DNA of 64,000 nt from the NCBI GenBank assembly GCA_014379595.1, contig JACMLM010000021.1, positions 1 through 64,000 of the forward strand, written 5' to 3'. Both the position numbers and the translations under genes were made by a program. This stretch comes from Anaerolineales bacterium. GTDB taxonomy: Bacteria > Chloroflexota > Anaerolineae > Anaerolineales > Villigracilaceae. Below the pieces are notes generated by a model, which ran no database searches, was not told the DNA's origin, and was given only the letters and a program-made list of their open reading frames with translations. Every line of letters starts with the position of its first letter. The stretch's first letter is position 1. Positions 36,410 to 46,148 of the stretch are shown piece after piece.

Positions 36410-38127
36410 AAATTTTCTAATGCTTTAAGAATTTCTGGTGTGAATGTATCTATCTTGTATATCCGCACATATTCGTATCCATCCATCCAGATCACATGGA
36501 TCGGCTCGATCATAGAGAGTATATCGAGATATGCATCATATTTTTTTAATTGGACTTGATTGGCATAATACACAACTAAATAATCAGCTTCCTTGAGATT
36601 TCTTAGCAGGTCTATTGCATGATCGCCATCTACATAATAAGGACGGAAACTGACCGACCTGCCGGGATAGTAATACGAGAAACATCCACGGCTGTAATAT
36701 ACAAGTGCAGTCGATTCTGCCGCATTGGGCAAATGAGTAAGATAGTCAGCAGCAAGTTCTAAGCCTTCACCATAGGGCTTTTGAGGATAGTTAGCATACC
36801 AGCCCACCGACTGAAGAATGGGGTTGCGATATGTAAAATAATATGGAAAGAACGATAATGCGCTCCAAATTTGAAGGAGCAAGATCATGATCAAACCTGC
36901 ATATTGTATTTGAAATGATTTAGCAGAAAAACGGGCAGCTATCCATTGGAAGGCATGAAGCCACCCCAACGCGGCTAACAGGTTTAAAGAAACATAGCTG
37001 GTAAGAATATAATGCGGGGAATTCCGTCCTTGAGCTATGCCTATTAGGAGAATAAACGCAATGGCATTCGTCAGCAAAAGAGTAAAAAACAGCCTGTTTT
37101 GGTGAACCAATTCCCGGTTACGAGTGAACGGTAGCGCAAATCCCAGAAGGACTCCGAACCATGTCCAGAGGGTTGTTCTGTAAAGTACTACTCTTGCCAC
37201 ACTCCATATCCCGGCTAGGTTTGCGTTAAGGCTGAATTGGGATACATCCAAATCTTCTGTAACTGTCAGACGGGCGCCTTGAAAGGTGTAGCTGAAGGCA
37301 TTGCCATATACTTGATAAAGCATTTTTCCAGGTGCGACCCACATACCAGGCCAGAAGATGAAGTAAGTAATAACGAGGAAAATCAGCCAAAGCATAAAGA
37401 TCTTTACGCTATTCAGGAATGATTTTCCCCAACCTTGCTGGTGCTCTTGAATTATTTGCATCAATAATAAAACTCCCACTCCGGCAAGCATGGCAATGGA
37501 TGATGATTTTGTTAATTGAGCAAACCCTGCTGCTGCACCCGATATCAAAAGGAACAGTACTCTGCGATCCCGAAGGAGATAAACAGCAAGCGCCATTAAT
37601 GAAACAAGTACAAACAGTGCAACCATTGCTTCATGAGTGAGCATGCGTGTCAACCCTAAATAGTAGGGGTCAAAAGCCACAAACACCACGGCAAAGGCAG
37701 CACTTAATTTTGGAAGAAAGCGTTGAAGTAGGTAGTAAAGGAAAAGAAAAAGAACAAGAATGACAAATACTTGAATCAGCCTTGAATAGGTTAACAGCAT
37801 AAGTGGCTTGTAACCGTGTTCATACATGAATGGATCAAGGCGCCCTTTTTCATAATCGAGATACCCCTGTCCGAATCCCCGATATGCAGGAAAATAGACC
37901 AGCATTCCCATGGAAATAATCCACATGGTAGTTACTGCAGGTTGATATTCATAAACTGTATTCTCGAATTCCCTCTGCCCAAGCGCATAATAAAAATTTG
38001 CCCCCTGACTTAACCATGAGGGTTCGTCAAGAGTGACAAATGAGCCTATCTTTGGAATGCGCGGCGCAAGGATTGCAATTATCAGTGCAATGTAAATGAG
38101 AGGTTCAGTAAATTTTTTACGATCCAT
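36406..38127 (-). CDS. GT39-like protein B, tandem paralogue of the downstream gene
   Basis: 573 aa. It has the same topology and the same landmarks as its neighbour (L-D-E-P-S-W; F-E-N-T-V-Y-E-Y-Q-P; F-W-P-G-M-W-V-A-P-G-K-M-L; Q-G-R-N-S-P-H-Y-I-L). A tandem duplication is the simplest explanation. It overlaps the next gene by four bases. The probable role is O-glycosylation of exported proteins or glycans; the substrates are unknown. Confidence 0.85.
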   Translation of the reverse strand: MDRKKFTEPLIYIALIIAILAPRIPKIGSFVTLDEPSWLSQGANFYYALGQREFENTVYEYQPAVTTMWIISMGMLVYFPAYRGFGQGYLDYEKGRLDPFMYEHGYKPLMLLTYSRLIQVFVILVLFLFLYYLLQRFLPKLSAAFAVVFVAFDPYYLGLTRMLTHEAMVALFVLVSLMALAVYLLRDRRVLFLLISGAAAGFAQLTKSSSIAMLAGVGVLLLMQIIQEHQQGWGKSFLNSVKIFMLWLIFLVITYFIFWPGMWVAPGKMLYQVYGNAFSYTFQGARLTVTEDLDVSQFSLNANLAGIWSVARVVLYRTTLWTWFGVLLGFALPFTRNRELVHQNRLFFTLLLTNAIAFILLIGIAQGRNSPHYILTSYVSLNLLAALGWLHAFQWIAARFSAKSFQIQYAGLIMILLLQIWSALSFFPYYFTYRNPILQSVGWYANYPQKPYGEGLELAADYLTHLPNAAESTALVYYSRGCFSYYYPGRSVSFRPYYVDGDHAIDLLRNLKEADYLVVYYANQVQLKKYDAYLDILSMIEPIHVIWMDGYEYVRIYKIDTFTPEILKALENL

Positions 38128-38184
38128 GAAAGAAATTATACCCGACTGCTTTATATGAATGCTGCCTACACAAAATGGAGAAGA

Positions 38185-39921
38185 TTATCTTTGAATATCC
38201 AAAAATTCATTTATTCTTTCAAAGAATTGGGGATTTAATGTTTCAAACCGACTGGTTTCGCTAGAAAATGCAAGCAGCATACTTACACAAATTGTGAGAA
38301 TTAGTAGAAAATTTGCCAGCATCAGAAATAACTTTGATTGCAGCGAATTCACCTTTAATTTCGTGGAAATGATTTGCCAATACCCAATAATTGCAAGTAG
38401 CGTAATTTGAGATATTGAGTCAACAAGAAAACGAGTCTGCCCGTAAAAGTAGAACAGGATGAGGAAAAAATTTATTAAAAACGATCCACCCAAAAGAAGA
38501 AGAATGAACTTGTAAGGCTCAGGAGAAGTGGAATAAGTCTTTTTATCTACAATTTTGTTTTTTGAAAACAAGTGTATAAAACCCAAAGCTAGAAAAGGAG
38601 CACTAAATAGAAGCCCAGTAACCATGCCTGCATGGTAAAAGCCTGGCCTTGCAATATTGAATTTTTGGAGAGTTTCAGAAGCTATTGTGGGTTGAATAAA
38701 CGGAAATCCAGAAATAATTTCATAAGGGTGGAAAATGTAAGTATATATATTCAGAAAAAAATAATTTGGCTCGAATAACAAATTTGCATCTTTATTCAGG
38801 TTGAATATAGTAATTTGATACCGCAATCCAAATTCAAGAGGAGAATCAAATCGTGCCCAGTTGTACCAGCCTATAAGAAGTGCGCCGGCAATTAACGGAA
38901 TGAATAGGGGTACGATAGTCCGAAAATACTCCTTCCAAATTATTGACTTGGGTAATTTTTTTACAATCCAAAAAGTCACCATTAATACTAGGAAGATCAC
39001 TGATATCGCATTAATTGCTCTGGACCCCACCGAGAGTGCCCAAAATAAGCCAGCTAGAAATAGATTCCTTTTATTGAAGGACAATTGCTGTTCGAAGATT
39101 GAAAGAGAAAAATAGATGCCTCCGATCAAAAAAAAATGACCCGCTCCTATAGCGGCTTCATATACATTCGGTATGTTTGTAGCCCAGATAATTGGTAGGA
39201 TCGACCCAATAAGTGCAATGCAAATGAAAGCATACATTACTGGTATTTCCGAAAAAAACTTTTTACGTAACTTTAAGATGATCAGCGAATTAAAGATTAA
39301 TAGTCCTGCCGAAAAGAAAAAAACAAGATAATTGTCAGTGATTTTTTTATCAAGAATAAGCTGAATGGGTGCAATTAATAAAGCAGGTACTGGTCCCCAG
39401 TATAAATATAATTTCCTCTTATAAAAAGACATATCCCAAATTTCGTCATCGAAAGGAAGCCTGTTTATCACATCATATGGATCAGTGGCTTCTAGAAGAG
39501 ACTTGTCTGGTTGTCGATCAATATATAGATTTCCCTTGTTAAATGCATCTGCCAGTTGAGTGTAATAATGTGTAGTATGAGTCCACGATGTAAAGGTGCC
39601 AAATGTAATAAACCCCGCATATATTACAAATATGACTGCCCATAAATGTCCTAATAGAAATATTGTTTTGGAAGTTTCTAATTTTATTATAGATTCAAAA
39701 AACGATGGAAGATTTTTTTTGAAAAAGATTAATAACAAAGAAATAAGAATTAAGATTATTCCCAAAGCCAATAAAATAAAACGAAATCGTCCCCAGCCTA
39801 TGCTAGGGTCAAGACCAATAGTTTGGGCAAAAACTGCGGCCAAAGTGAAAGCAACACCGTCAATTAATAATAGAATGGGAATAATAAAATTTGACATATT
39901 ATAATCATGAGATTCTAACAT
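38185..39921 (-). CDS. Polytopic membrane protein, probable GT-C glycosyltransferase
   Basis: 578 aa. Eleven or more spans. A first loop includes H-Y-Y-T-Q-L-A-D-A-F-N-K-G-N-L-Y-I-D-R, a pattern seen in GT39-like proteins of unknown donor. The start at 39921 has GGAAA about nine bases upstream; an internal ATG at 39897 is also possible. It is noticeably richer in A and T than its neighbours, suggesting a different origin. It stands apart from the tandem pair by 57 bases. Confidence 0.72.
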   Translation of the reverse strand: MLESHDYNMSNFIIPILLLIDGVAFTLAAVFAQTIGLDPSIGWGRFRFILLALGIILILISLLLIFFKKNLPSFFESIIKLETSKTIFLLGHLWAVIFVIYAGFITFGTFTSWTHTTHYYTQLADAFNKGNLYIDRQPDKSLLEATDPYDVINRLPFDDEIWDMSFYKRKLYLYWGPVPALLIAPIQLILDKKITDNYLVFFFSAGLLIFNSLIILKLRKKFFSEIPVMYAFICIALIGSILPIIWATNIPNVYEAAIGAGHFFLIGGIYFSLSIFEQQLSFNKRNLFLAGLFWALSVGSRAINAISVIFLVLMVTFWIVKKLPKSIIWKEYFRTIVPLFIPLIAGALLIGWYNWARFDSPLEFGLRYQITIFNLNKDANLLFEPNYFFLNIYTYIFHPYEIISGFPFIQPTIASETLQKFNIARPGFYHAGMVTGLLFSAPFLALGFIHLFSKNKIVDKKTYSTSPEPYKFILLLLGGSFLINFFLILFYFYGQTRFLVDSISQITLLAIIGYWQIISTKLKVNSLQSKLFLMLANFLLILTICVSMLLAFSSETSRFETLNPQFFERINEFLDIQR

Positions 39922-40021
39922 AAGTAAATTTCCAAGTGCATCAAATCATTGGTGGTAAAATAATTTTAAATAAATAGACTGAATATTAATCGTTAGTCTG
40001 TTTTATACGGGAAATTACTAA

Positions 40022-42061
40022 GTGTTGAAAAAAATATTTGCAAATTATTTAAAAAAGGAAAGATTTACGGCCCCCAGCATAATTTTTCTGCTGATACTGT
40101 TGGCATACGGATTACTTATCCCCTGGATGGGATTTTATTGGGACGACTGGCCCTTCGCGTGGTTCCTGCATTTTTTTGGTCCTGCTGAATTTATTGAATC
40201 ATTCCGTCCCTTCCGCCCATTTCTCGGACCGATTTTTCAACTAACCACCACACTATTTGGTGGTAATCCTCTTACCTGGCAAGTGATTGGATTAATAGCC
40301 CGCTTCCTTCTCTCCCTCGAGCTTTGGCTCGTACTTCGATTGACATGGCCCACACAAAAGCAGAATTTGATGTGGGTAGTTTTTCTCTTTACCGTTTATC
40401 CAGCTTATCAACAACAATGGGTAGCATTGACCCATGTGAATCAGGAGCTTATCCCTTTCCTTTTTCTTCTTTCTTCATTCATTGTGACTTTGTGGCTGGT
40501 ACGAAACGGACGTTATCAAAAACGCCTGACAGTTCTTGCCATTATCCTGCAGGCAATAGGGCTTTTCACAACGGAATATTTTTTTGGACTTGAAATTTTA
40601 CGTTTCTTTTTCCTGCTTGCGCTTTTTGCTGAAACAATAACAGATCGAAAGAATTTATTGCAAAAAACGAGTCTGCAATGCCTCCCATATTTTGTTGTGT
40701 GGATTCTCAATGCTGTATGGACTTATTCCTACCACCAATCCACAGCTTACAGTTCCTACGATTTCAGCTTATTATCGAGTTCAACACTTTCCCCACTGGT
40801 ACTCGGAAATGAATTTCTCACAACGATTTCTCTCTCAGGGTTCACTTCATGGTTGGGAACGTTTGATATCTTTTCAACAATTGACGGGACATTTACCCAA
40901 GTCATGGCTCTGGTAATTCTTATCATTTCAGCAACCGTACTATTTATTGTGATGCGGTCTTCGCAAACTGAAATATTAGAGACAAGTACAAGTCAAAATG
41001 ACAATTGGGGCTTATGGGCTGTGACAATTGGTCTGGCGGCTATTTTCGCAGGCAGACTTCCTTCCTGGGCAGCTGGATTACCTCTGAAAATAGAATTCGA
41101 TTATGACCGTTTCTTTGTTTCGATCATGCTTGGGGCGAGTCTATTTATCGTTGGGCTGGCAACTCTGGTGTTACAGGAAGGGAAGCGCAGAGTCTTTATC
41201 CTGAGTCTGCTGATCGGGATGTCAACCGCTTATCAATTCTCTATCGCAAATACATATCGCCGTGACTGGGCGAATCAGCAAAATTTCTTCTGGCAGCTTG
41301 CATGGCGTATGCCTGCACTGGAAGAAGATACAGCATTACTCACATATGAACTACCTCTTAAATATGTTTCTGATTTGCAGCTTACGGCGCCGCTAAACTG
41401 GATCTATGCGCCAGATTTTAATGATCGCGATCTTCCGTATGTATTGTTTTATCTTAAAACACGATTCAACTCAGCATCCATTCAGGCGGATGAGCCGATT
41501 CAACTGCAATATCGTACGGTTAATTTCAATGGGTCAACATCGGATAGTGTGGTGATCTACAAGGAAGCGGATGGATGTTTGCGCGTCCTTGACCCGCTTT
41601 ATGGAAATGCAGAGACGGTTCCGGGCGCAAATGATTATTTGATCAATGCCATTCCACTTTCCAATCCTGATCTGATCAAGACAGATGCGGGTGAACTTGT
41701 TTTAGATAAAACTTTGTTTGGCACTGAACCTGCGCATGGCTGGTGTTATTACTATACAAAAGCTGAGTTGGCTCGCCAGCAAACTGATTGGGAGCAGGTT
41801 GTAAATTTATTTAATCAAGCACAGAAAGATGGATTCAGCGCATCGATGCCAGTTGAGAATTTACCTTTTATTGAAGGTTTTGCATTGACTGGTGATACAG
41901 ATATGGCAATCAAATTGACCGAGCGTACCTTGAAAACACAAAAAGAATTATGCCCGGCGATATACACGCTATGGGATCGTGTTTTGCAGACATCGTCAAC
42001 TCAAACCCTAAACGTGTCTGAAATCAATGAACATATCCGCCAAAGCGGATGCAAGCCTTAG
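40022..42061 (+). CDS. Large membrane protein with C-terminal helical repeat, probable GT-C type
   Basis: 679 aa from a GTG (40022) followed directly by a TTG. About ten spans fill the first 415 residues. The first loop reads G-F-Y-W-D-D-W-P-F, an acidic pair where GT-C enzymes carry their catalytic residues. The extracytoplasmic C-terminal part (about 420-679) includes a TPR-like helical stretch near 595-650 (W-E-Q-V-V-N-L-F-N-Q-A-Q). I do not recognise a named family. It is divergent from the 38185 gene. Confidence 0.65.
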   Translation: MLKKIFANYLKKERFTAPSIIFLLILLAYGLLIPWMGFYWDDWPFAWFLHFFGPAEFIESFRPFRPFLGPIFQLTTTLFGGNPLTWQVIGLIARFLLSLELWLVLRLTWPTQKQNLMWVVFLFTVYPAYQQQWVALTHVNQELIPFLFLLSSFIVTLWLVRNGRYQKRLTVLAIILQAIGLFTTEYFFGLEILRFFFLLALFAETITDRKNLLQKTSLQCLPYFVVWILNAVWTYSYHQSTAYSSYDFSLLSSSTLSPLVLGNEFLTTISLSGFTSWLGTFDIFSTIDGTFTQVMALVILIISATVLFIVMRSSQTEILETSTSQNDNWGLWAVTIGLAAIFAGRLPSWAAGLPLKIEFDYDRFFVSIMLGASLFIVGLATLVLQEGKRRVFILSLLIGMSTAYQFSIANTYRRDWANQQNFFWQLAWRMPALEEDTALLTYELPLKYVSDLQLTAPLNWIYAPDFNDRDLPYVLFYLKTRFNSASIQADEPIQLQYRTVNFNGSTSDSVVIYKEADGCLRVLDPLYGNAETVPGANDYLINAIPLSNPDLIKTDAGELVLDKTLFGTEPAHGWCYYYTKAELARQQTDWEQVVNLFNQAQKDGFSASMPVENLPFIEGFALTGDTDMAIKLTERTLKTQKELCPAIYTLWDRVLQTSSTQTLNVSEINEHIRQSGCKP

Positions 42062-42187
42062 ATTATTACTATAGTTTTATAATTTGAATGCTTATTTCAT
42101 TTGGGGATACTATGATTGAATACAATCACCAACCCTTATTGTGATATAACAACCATAAGTATATGGTTTGAAATAACTGGAGAAGAA

Positions 42188-44044
42188 ATGAGTAAATTTT
42201 TAGAAAAACTTGAGCAGGGAACTTTATTAATAGATGGCGCAATGGGCACGATGCTTCATGCGCGCGGTGTGGGCTTTGACAAATGCTTTGATGAATTAAA
42301 TCTGACCAATCCTTCGGCAGTTGCAGAAATTCACCGTGAATACATCGAAGCCGGTGCGCAATTAATTATTACAAATACATTCGGCGCAAACAGATTCAAG
42401 TTAAGTAAACACGGTCTTGCAGATGATGTGATCGAGATCAACCGTGCAGGTGTGGAGCTTGCGAAACGGATCGTCTCCGCTTCATTCAAGGACGTTTTGA
42501 TCGCGGGAGATGTCGGTCCGCTTGGGGTGCGAATCGCTCCTTATGGCAGAGTCAAGCCAGAGGAGGCGCGTGAGGCGTTTGCGGAGCAGATCAAAGCGTT
42601 GGCAGATGCAGGTGCGGATGTTATTGTCATCGAAACCATGAGCGACTTATACGAAATTCAAGAAGCGATCAAAGCTGCAAAAGAAGTTTCAAGTTTACCT
42701 GTTGTCGCTTCGGTGGCATTTACGCGCGATGACCGTACTTTGCTTGGCGATGATCCAACGAAGGTGGCACGTAAACTTAAAGAAGCGGGCGCAGAGGTGA
42801 TCGGCGTTAATTGTTCAGGCGGGCCTACGCAATTGCTTCGCATTCTTAAACAAATGAAACATGCTGTACCTGACCGCTCTATGAAATTTTGGGTAAAGCC
42901 GAATGCTGGTTGGCCCGAACAAGTAGGCGGGCGTATTATGTATCCTGCCGATGCAGATTATTTTGGTGAATATGCACTTTCATTTCGCGAAGCTGGCGCA
43001 GATATTGTCGGCGGTTGTTGTGGAACAACGCCTCAACATATTTTGGCAATGAAGAAGGCACTCGATTCATCGCCGCATTCCTCTGTGATCATCCAAACTT
43101 CCGAGGTCTCGGAGACCTCGGAAGTTTCAGATGCAGAACCTCCGACTCAACTCGCACAAAAACTTGCATTGGGAAAATTTTCTATTTGCGTGGAGATGAA
43201 TCCCCCACGCGGACTTTCAACTCATAAACTCCTTGCGGGCGCTTCACTTTTAGCAGATGCTGGTGCGGATGTGATCAATGTGGCAGACTCGCCAATGGCA
43301 CGTATGAGAATGTCTGCCTGGGCAGTGTGTGATCTGGTGCAGCGCAAGGTTGGCATTGAATCTACCATTCACTTTCCAACACGCGGACGCAACCTGCTGC
43401 GTGTGCAAGGGGACTTGCTCGCTGCACACGCGCTTGGCATTCGCAATGTCTTTGTCGTGATGGGTGACCCCACATCCATTGGTGATTATCCTGAAGCGAT
43501 GGATAACTATGATCTTGTACCATCTGGTTTGATAAAACTTATTAAACAAGGATTCAATACAGGTGTGGATCATTCAGGTACGAGTATTGGTCAACCAACA
43601 AACTTCTTTGTTGGTGCAGCTTTGAATTTATGTCCGCAGGATATGGATACGGAAGTCAAGAATTTACACCGCAAGATCAAAGCTGGTGCAGACTTCTTTC
43701 TAACGCAGCCGATCTATCGTCCCGAGGATGGGCCGAAATTAATAGATGCCTATGAAGCAAAACATGGGAAATTCGATAAATATATTCTTGCAGGAATTTT
43801 GCCGTTGGTCAATGGCAAACATGCAAACTTCCTGCATAATGAAGTACCCGGTATTTCCATCCCTGATGAAACGCGCCAAAAAATAGAAAGCGCGGGGGAT
43901 ACAGAGGACGGTGTAAAAGTTGGTACAGAATTAGCTGTAGAGTTGATCGAGCAGATCAAAGGCTGGGCAAGCGGAATTTACATCATGCCGCAATTTCATC
44001 GCTATGACATGATCTCCGATATTATTATGGCAGTTAAAGAATAA
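42188..44044 (+). CDS. Bifunctional homocysteine S-methyltransferase / methylenetetrahydrofolate reductase
   Basis: 618 aa from the ATG at 42188 (GGAGAAGAA upstream); the longer frame to 42116 has no ribosome-binding site. The N-terminal half (about 1-290) is a homocysteine methyltransferase with the zinc Cys of G-V-N-C-S-G-G and G-G-C-C-G-T-T-P. The C-terminal half (about 325-618) is a MetF-like MTHFR TIM barrel (E-M-N-P-P-R-G; Q-P-I-Y-R-P-E). It links the folate one-carbon pool to methionine. The linker contains an in-frame 33-bp palindrome at 43095-43127. coaX follows after 27 bases. Confidence 0.93.
   Translation: MSKFLEKLEQGTLLIDGAMGTMLHARGVGFDKCFDELNLTNPSAVAEIHREYIEAGAQLIITNTFGANRFKLSKHGLADDVIEINRAGVELAKRIVSASFKDVLIAGDVGPLGVRIAPYGRVKPEEAREAFAEQIKALADAGADVIVIETMSDLYEIQEAIKAAKEVSSLPVVASVAFTRDDRTLLGDDPTKVARKLKEAGAEVIGVNCSGGPTQLLRILKQMKHAVPDRSMKFWVKPNAGWPEQVGGRIMYPADADYFGEYALSFREAGADIVGGCCGTTPQHILAMKKALDSSPHSSVIIQTSEVSETSEVSDAEPPTQLAQKLALGKFSICVEMNPPRGLSTHKLLAGASLLADAGADVINVADSPMARMRMSAWAVCDLVQRKVGIESTIHFPTRGRNLLRVQGDLLAAHALGIRNVFVVMGDPTSIGDYPEAMDNYDLVPSGLIKLIKQGFNTGVDHSGTSIGQPTNFFVGAALNLCPQDMDTEVKNLHRKIKAGADFFLTQPIYRPEDGPKLIDAYEAKHGKFDKYILAGILPLVNGKHANFLHNEVPGISIPDETRQKIESAGDTEDGVKVGTELAVELIEQIKGWASGIYIMPQFHRYDMISDIIMAVKE
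43095..43127. repeat. 33-bp palindromic element inside a coding sequence
   Basis: Arms of 16 bases (AAACTTCCGAGGTCTC and complement) surround one G. It encodes the linker residues Q-T-S-E-V-S-E-T-S-E-V-S between the two catalytic domains, keeping the frame open. The sequence is of the REP type seen between genes in related genomes (from memory, not checked). Confidence 0.9.
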
Positions 44045-44071
44045 ATGAAATGAAAAAGGTAAAATAAAGAC

Positions 44072-44836
44072 ATGCTCCTCACCATTGACGTTGGCAATAC
44101 GAACCTTACACTTGGCCTTTATGAAGGCGATCAGCTTGGCGCACATTGGCGGCTTGCCACAGATCACAATCGCATGCCTGATGAATATGGTTTGCAGTTT
44201 TTGGGTTTGTTGCAGAATGCGGGGAAAACACTTGATGATATAAAAGGTATTTCGTTAGCTTCGGTTGTACCTCAATTGACCAGCCGCGTGATTCAAGCCT
44301 GCCGCGAATATCTCAAACAAGAACCGTTGATCGTTGATACGGGTGTTAAAACGGGGATCAAGATTCGTTACGAAGACCCCAAAGCCGTTGGTGCTGATCG
44401 TGTCTGTGATGCGGTAGCAGTGATGAAATTATACGGCGGCCCCGCCTGCGTAGTAGACTTTGGAACTGCTACAACATTTAACGCCATTACAAAAGATGGG
44501 GAATACCTTGGTGGGGCGATCACGGCTGGTATCAATCTTGCCGCAGAGGCTTTGTTCACACGTGCTGCAAAATTGCCACGCATTGATCTGCAAGTGCCTC
44601 CCTCTGTGATTGGGCGAAATACTGTCCATGCGATGCAATCAGGTTTGCTGTTTGGGTATGTGAGCATGGTTGAGGGGATGGTGGCAAGATTCAGGTCCGA
44701 ATTGGGAAGCGATATGAAAGTCATCGCAACGGGCGGGCTGGCTGAAGTTGTTGCAAAAGAAACAAAAGTAATTGATATTATCGCCCCCTGGCTAACGCTG
44801 GATGGTTTGCGAATAATCTGGGATATTAATCACTAG
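44072..44836 (+). CDS. coaX: Type III pantothenate kinase CoaX
   Basis: 254 aa. The N-terminal ATP-binding D-V-G-N-T-N (residues 6-11) and the metal/ATP motif D-F-G-T-A-T-T-F-N (near 128-136), with G-A-D-R near 106 for pantothenate, are intact. CoaX phosphorylates pantothenate in the first step of coenzyme A synthesis and needs a monovalent cation. It probably shares a transcript with the upstream methyltransferase/MTHFR gene. A strong terminator follows. Confidence 0.95.
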   Translation: MLLTIDVGNTNLTLGLYEGDQLGAHWRLATDHNRMPDEYGLQFLGLLQNAGKTLDDIKGISLASVVPQLTSRVIQACREYLKQEPLIVDTGVKTGIKIRYEDPKAVGADRVCDAVAVMKLYGGPACVVDFGTATTFNAITKDGEYLGGAITAGINLAAEALFTRAAKLPRIDLQVPPSVIGRNTVHAMQSGLLFGYVSMVEGMVARFRSELGSDMKVIATGGLAEVVAKETKVIDIIAPWLTLDGLRIIWDINH

Positions 44837-44875
44837 AGTTTAAATTAATTACAGCGATTTTATATAGTGTTCGGT

Positions 44876-44920
44876 AAAACAAAACAGCGGTCAATTGAAA
44901 ATTGACCGCTGTTTTGTTTT
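44876..44920 (+). terminator. Terminator after coaX
   Basis: Stem of 21 bases (core AACAGCGGTCAATT and complement) with a three-base loop and flanking A and T runs; it starts 39 bases after the coaX stop codon. Confidence 0.92.
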
Positions 44921-45079
44921 TTTATGGGTAGCAATTATGTTGCAACATCGTCGTAACTTAGCTGCAACGAAGCAAATAGGATTCAGATTATAAAATATTG
45001 CGATGAAATAGCTTTAAATTCAAGGCCGTCGTGAATAGACATTTTGATGTAGGGCAGGGATTTTTATCTCTGGAGTATT

Positions 45080-46138
45080 GTGAAGAATCGTGTAACTGCT
45101 TATTTTTTATCAATTTTATCATCTGTGAAAGAGCACGCGAGAGTGAATTCGAAGCTGTTATTGCAAATCTTCGTTTTACTTACCGTGCCATTGAATACGA
45201 TCAGAGCTCTTCAAGTAGTCCAAGCTAAAACCACTGTTCAAACCTTTGAGTCAGCAAGTTTTGTTAATTCAACTAATAGTGAAGTTACACATGCTTCTAG
45301 AGCATTGAGTAATAACCGTCCAGTTGACTTTTACCCTGTTTCAATTCGATCTGGATTAGGAAATGACTCCGATTTACTCGCACCTTTGCCTATACAGCCC
45401 TCGACTGACTTAATATTTCAAGGGCCAGGTACAGTGCTTGTACCTATTCTTTTGTACCATCGTATTGATAGGTCTTTGACGGATAGTCAATACTATGTTT
45501 CTCCTGATGAATTTGAAGAGCAAATGAAACTATTATGGGATTGGGGATATACGACCATTTCAACTGAGTTATTGGTGAAGGCGATTGAAGAGGGAACAGA
45601 CCTTCCTCTTCGCCCTATAATAATTACGTTTGATGATGGGCATTTAAATAATTACACAAATGCATTTCCTGTTATGAAAAAATATGGATTTACAGGTACC
45701 TTATATATCGTTGGAAAATATATGGGAACGCCCGAATATATGAATGCAGAACAGATCAGAGAAATGGTGGCAGATGGGTGGGATGTTGGAAGCCATAGTA
45801 TGAGCCACCTCGATTTAACTTCACTCGACCCACAGCAGCAGCAATATGAAATTGTTGAATCGCGTCGTTTTTTAGAAACTGAATTAGGTATACCTATACA
45901 AACTTTTTCTTATCCATTTGGAGTTAAAGACACGACCGTTGTTAATTTGACTTATTCCGCTGGCTATACGGCCGCGATGGGTACTGGTTATACATATGAT
46001 CAGGGAACATCAAATCTTTTTGCCTTACAGCGCCGTGGCGTAAATGGGACACGTGATCTTAATGCATTTGCTTCAGTCCTACCATGGCAGGGTGACGCTG
46101 TTTATTTGCTAGCGAATTTGCCAGCTTCTTCTCCCTAA
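45080..46138 (+). CDS. Secreted polysaccharide deacetylase (NodB domain)
   Basis: 352 aa from a GTG at 45080 with TGGAG four bases upstream. The N-terminus has a hydrophobic signal-like segment (about 25-45) preceded by basic residues. The NodB domain (about 170-330) shows the metal-binding F-D-D-G (Asp 185 and 186) and H-S-M-S-H, with a late S-Y-P-F-G. The family removes N- or O-acetyl groups from peptidoglycan, chitin or exopolysaccharide. The catalytic base is Asp 185. The next gene is convergent. Confidence 0.88.
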   Translation: MKNRVTAYFLSILSSVKEHARVNSKLLLQIFVLLTVPLNTIRALQVVQAKTTVQTFESASFVNSTNSEVTHASRALSNNRPVDFYPVSIRSGLGNDSDLLAPLPIQPSTDLIFQGPGTVLVPILLYHRIDRSLTDSQYYVSPDEFEEQMKLLWDWGYTTISTELLVKAIEEGTDLPLRPIIITFDDGHLNNYTNAFPVMKKYGFTGTLYIVGKYMGTPEYMNAEQIREMVADGWDVGSHSMSHLDLTSLDPQQQQYEIVESRRFLETELGIPIQTFSYPFGVKDTTVVNLTYSAGYTAAMGTGYTYDQGTSNLFALQRRGVNGTRDLNAFASVLPWQGDAVYLLANLPASSP

Positions 46139-46148
46139 CAAATGGATG

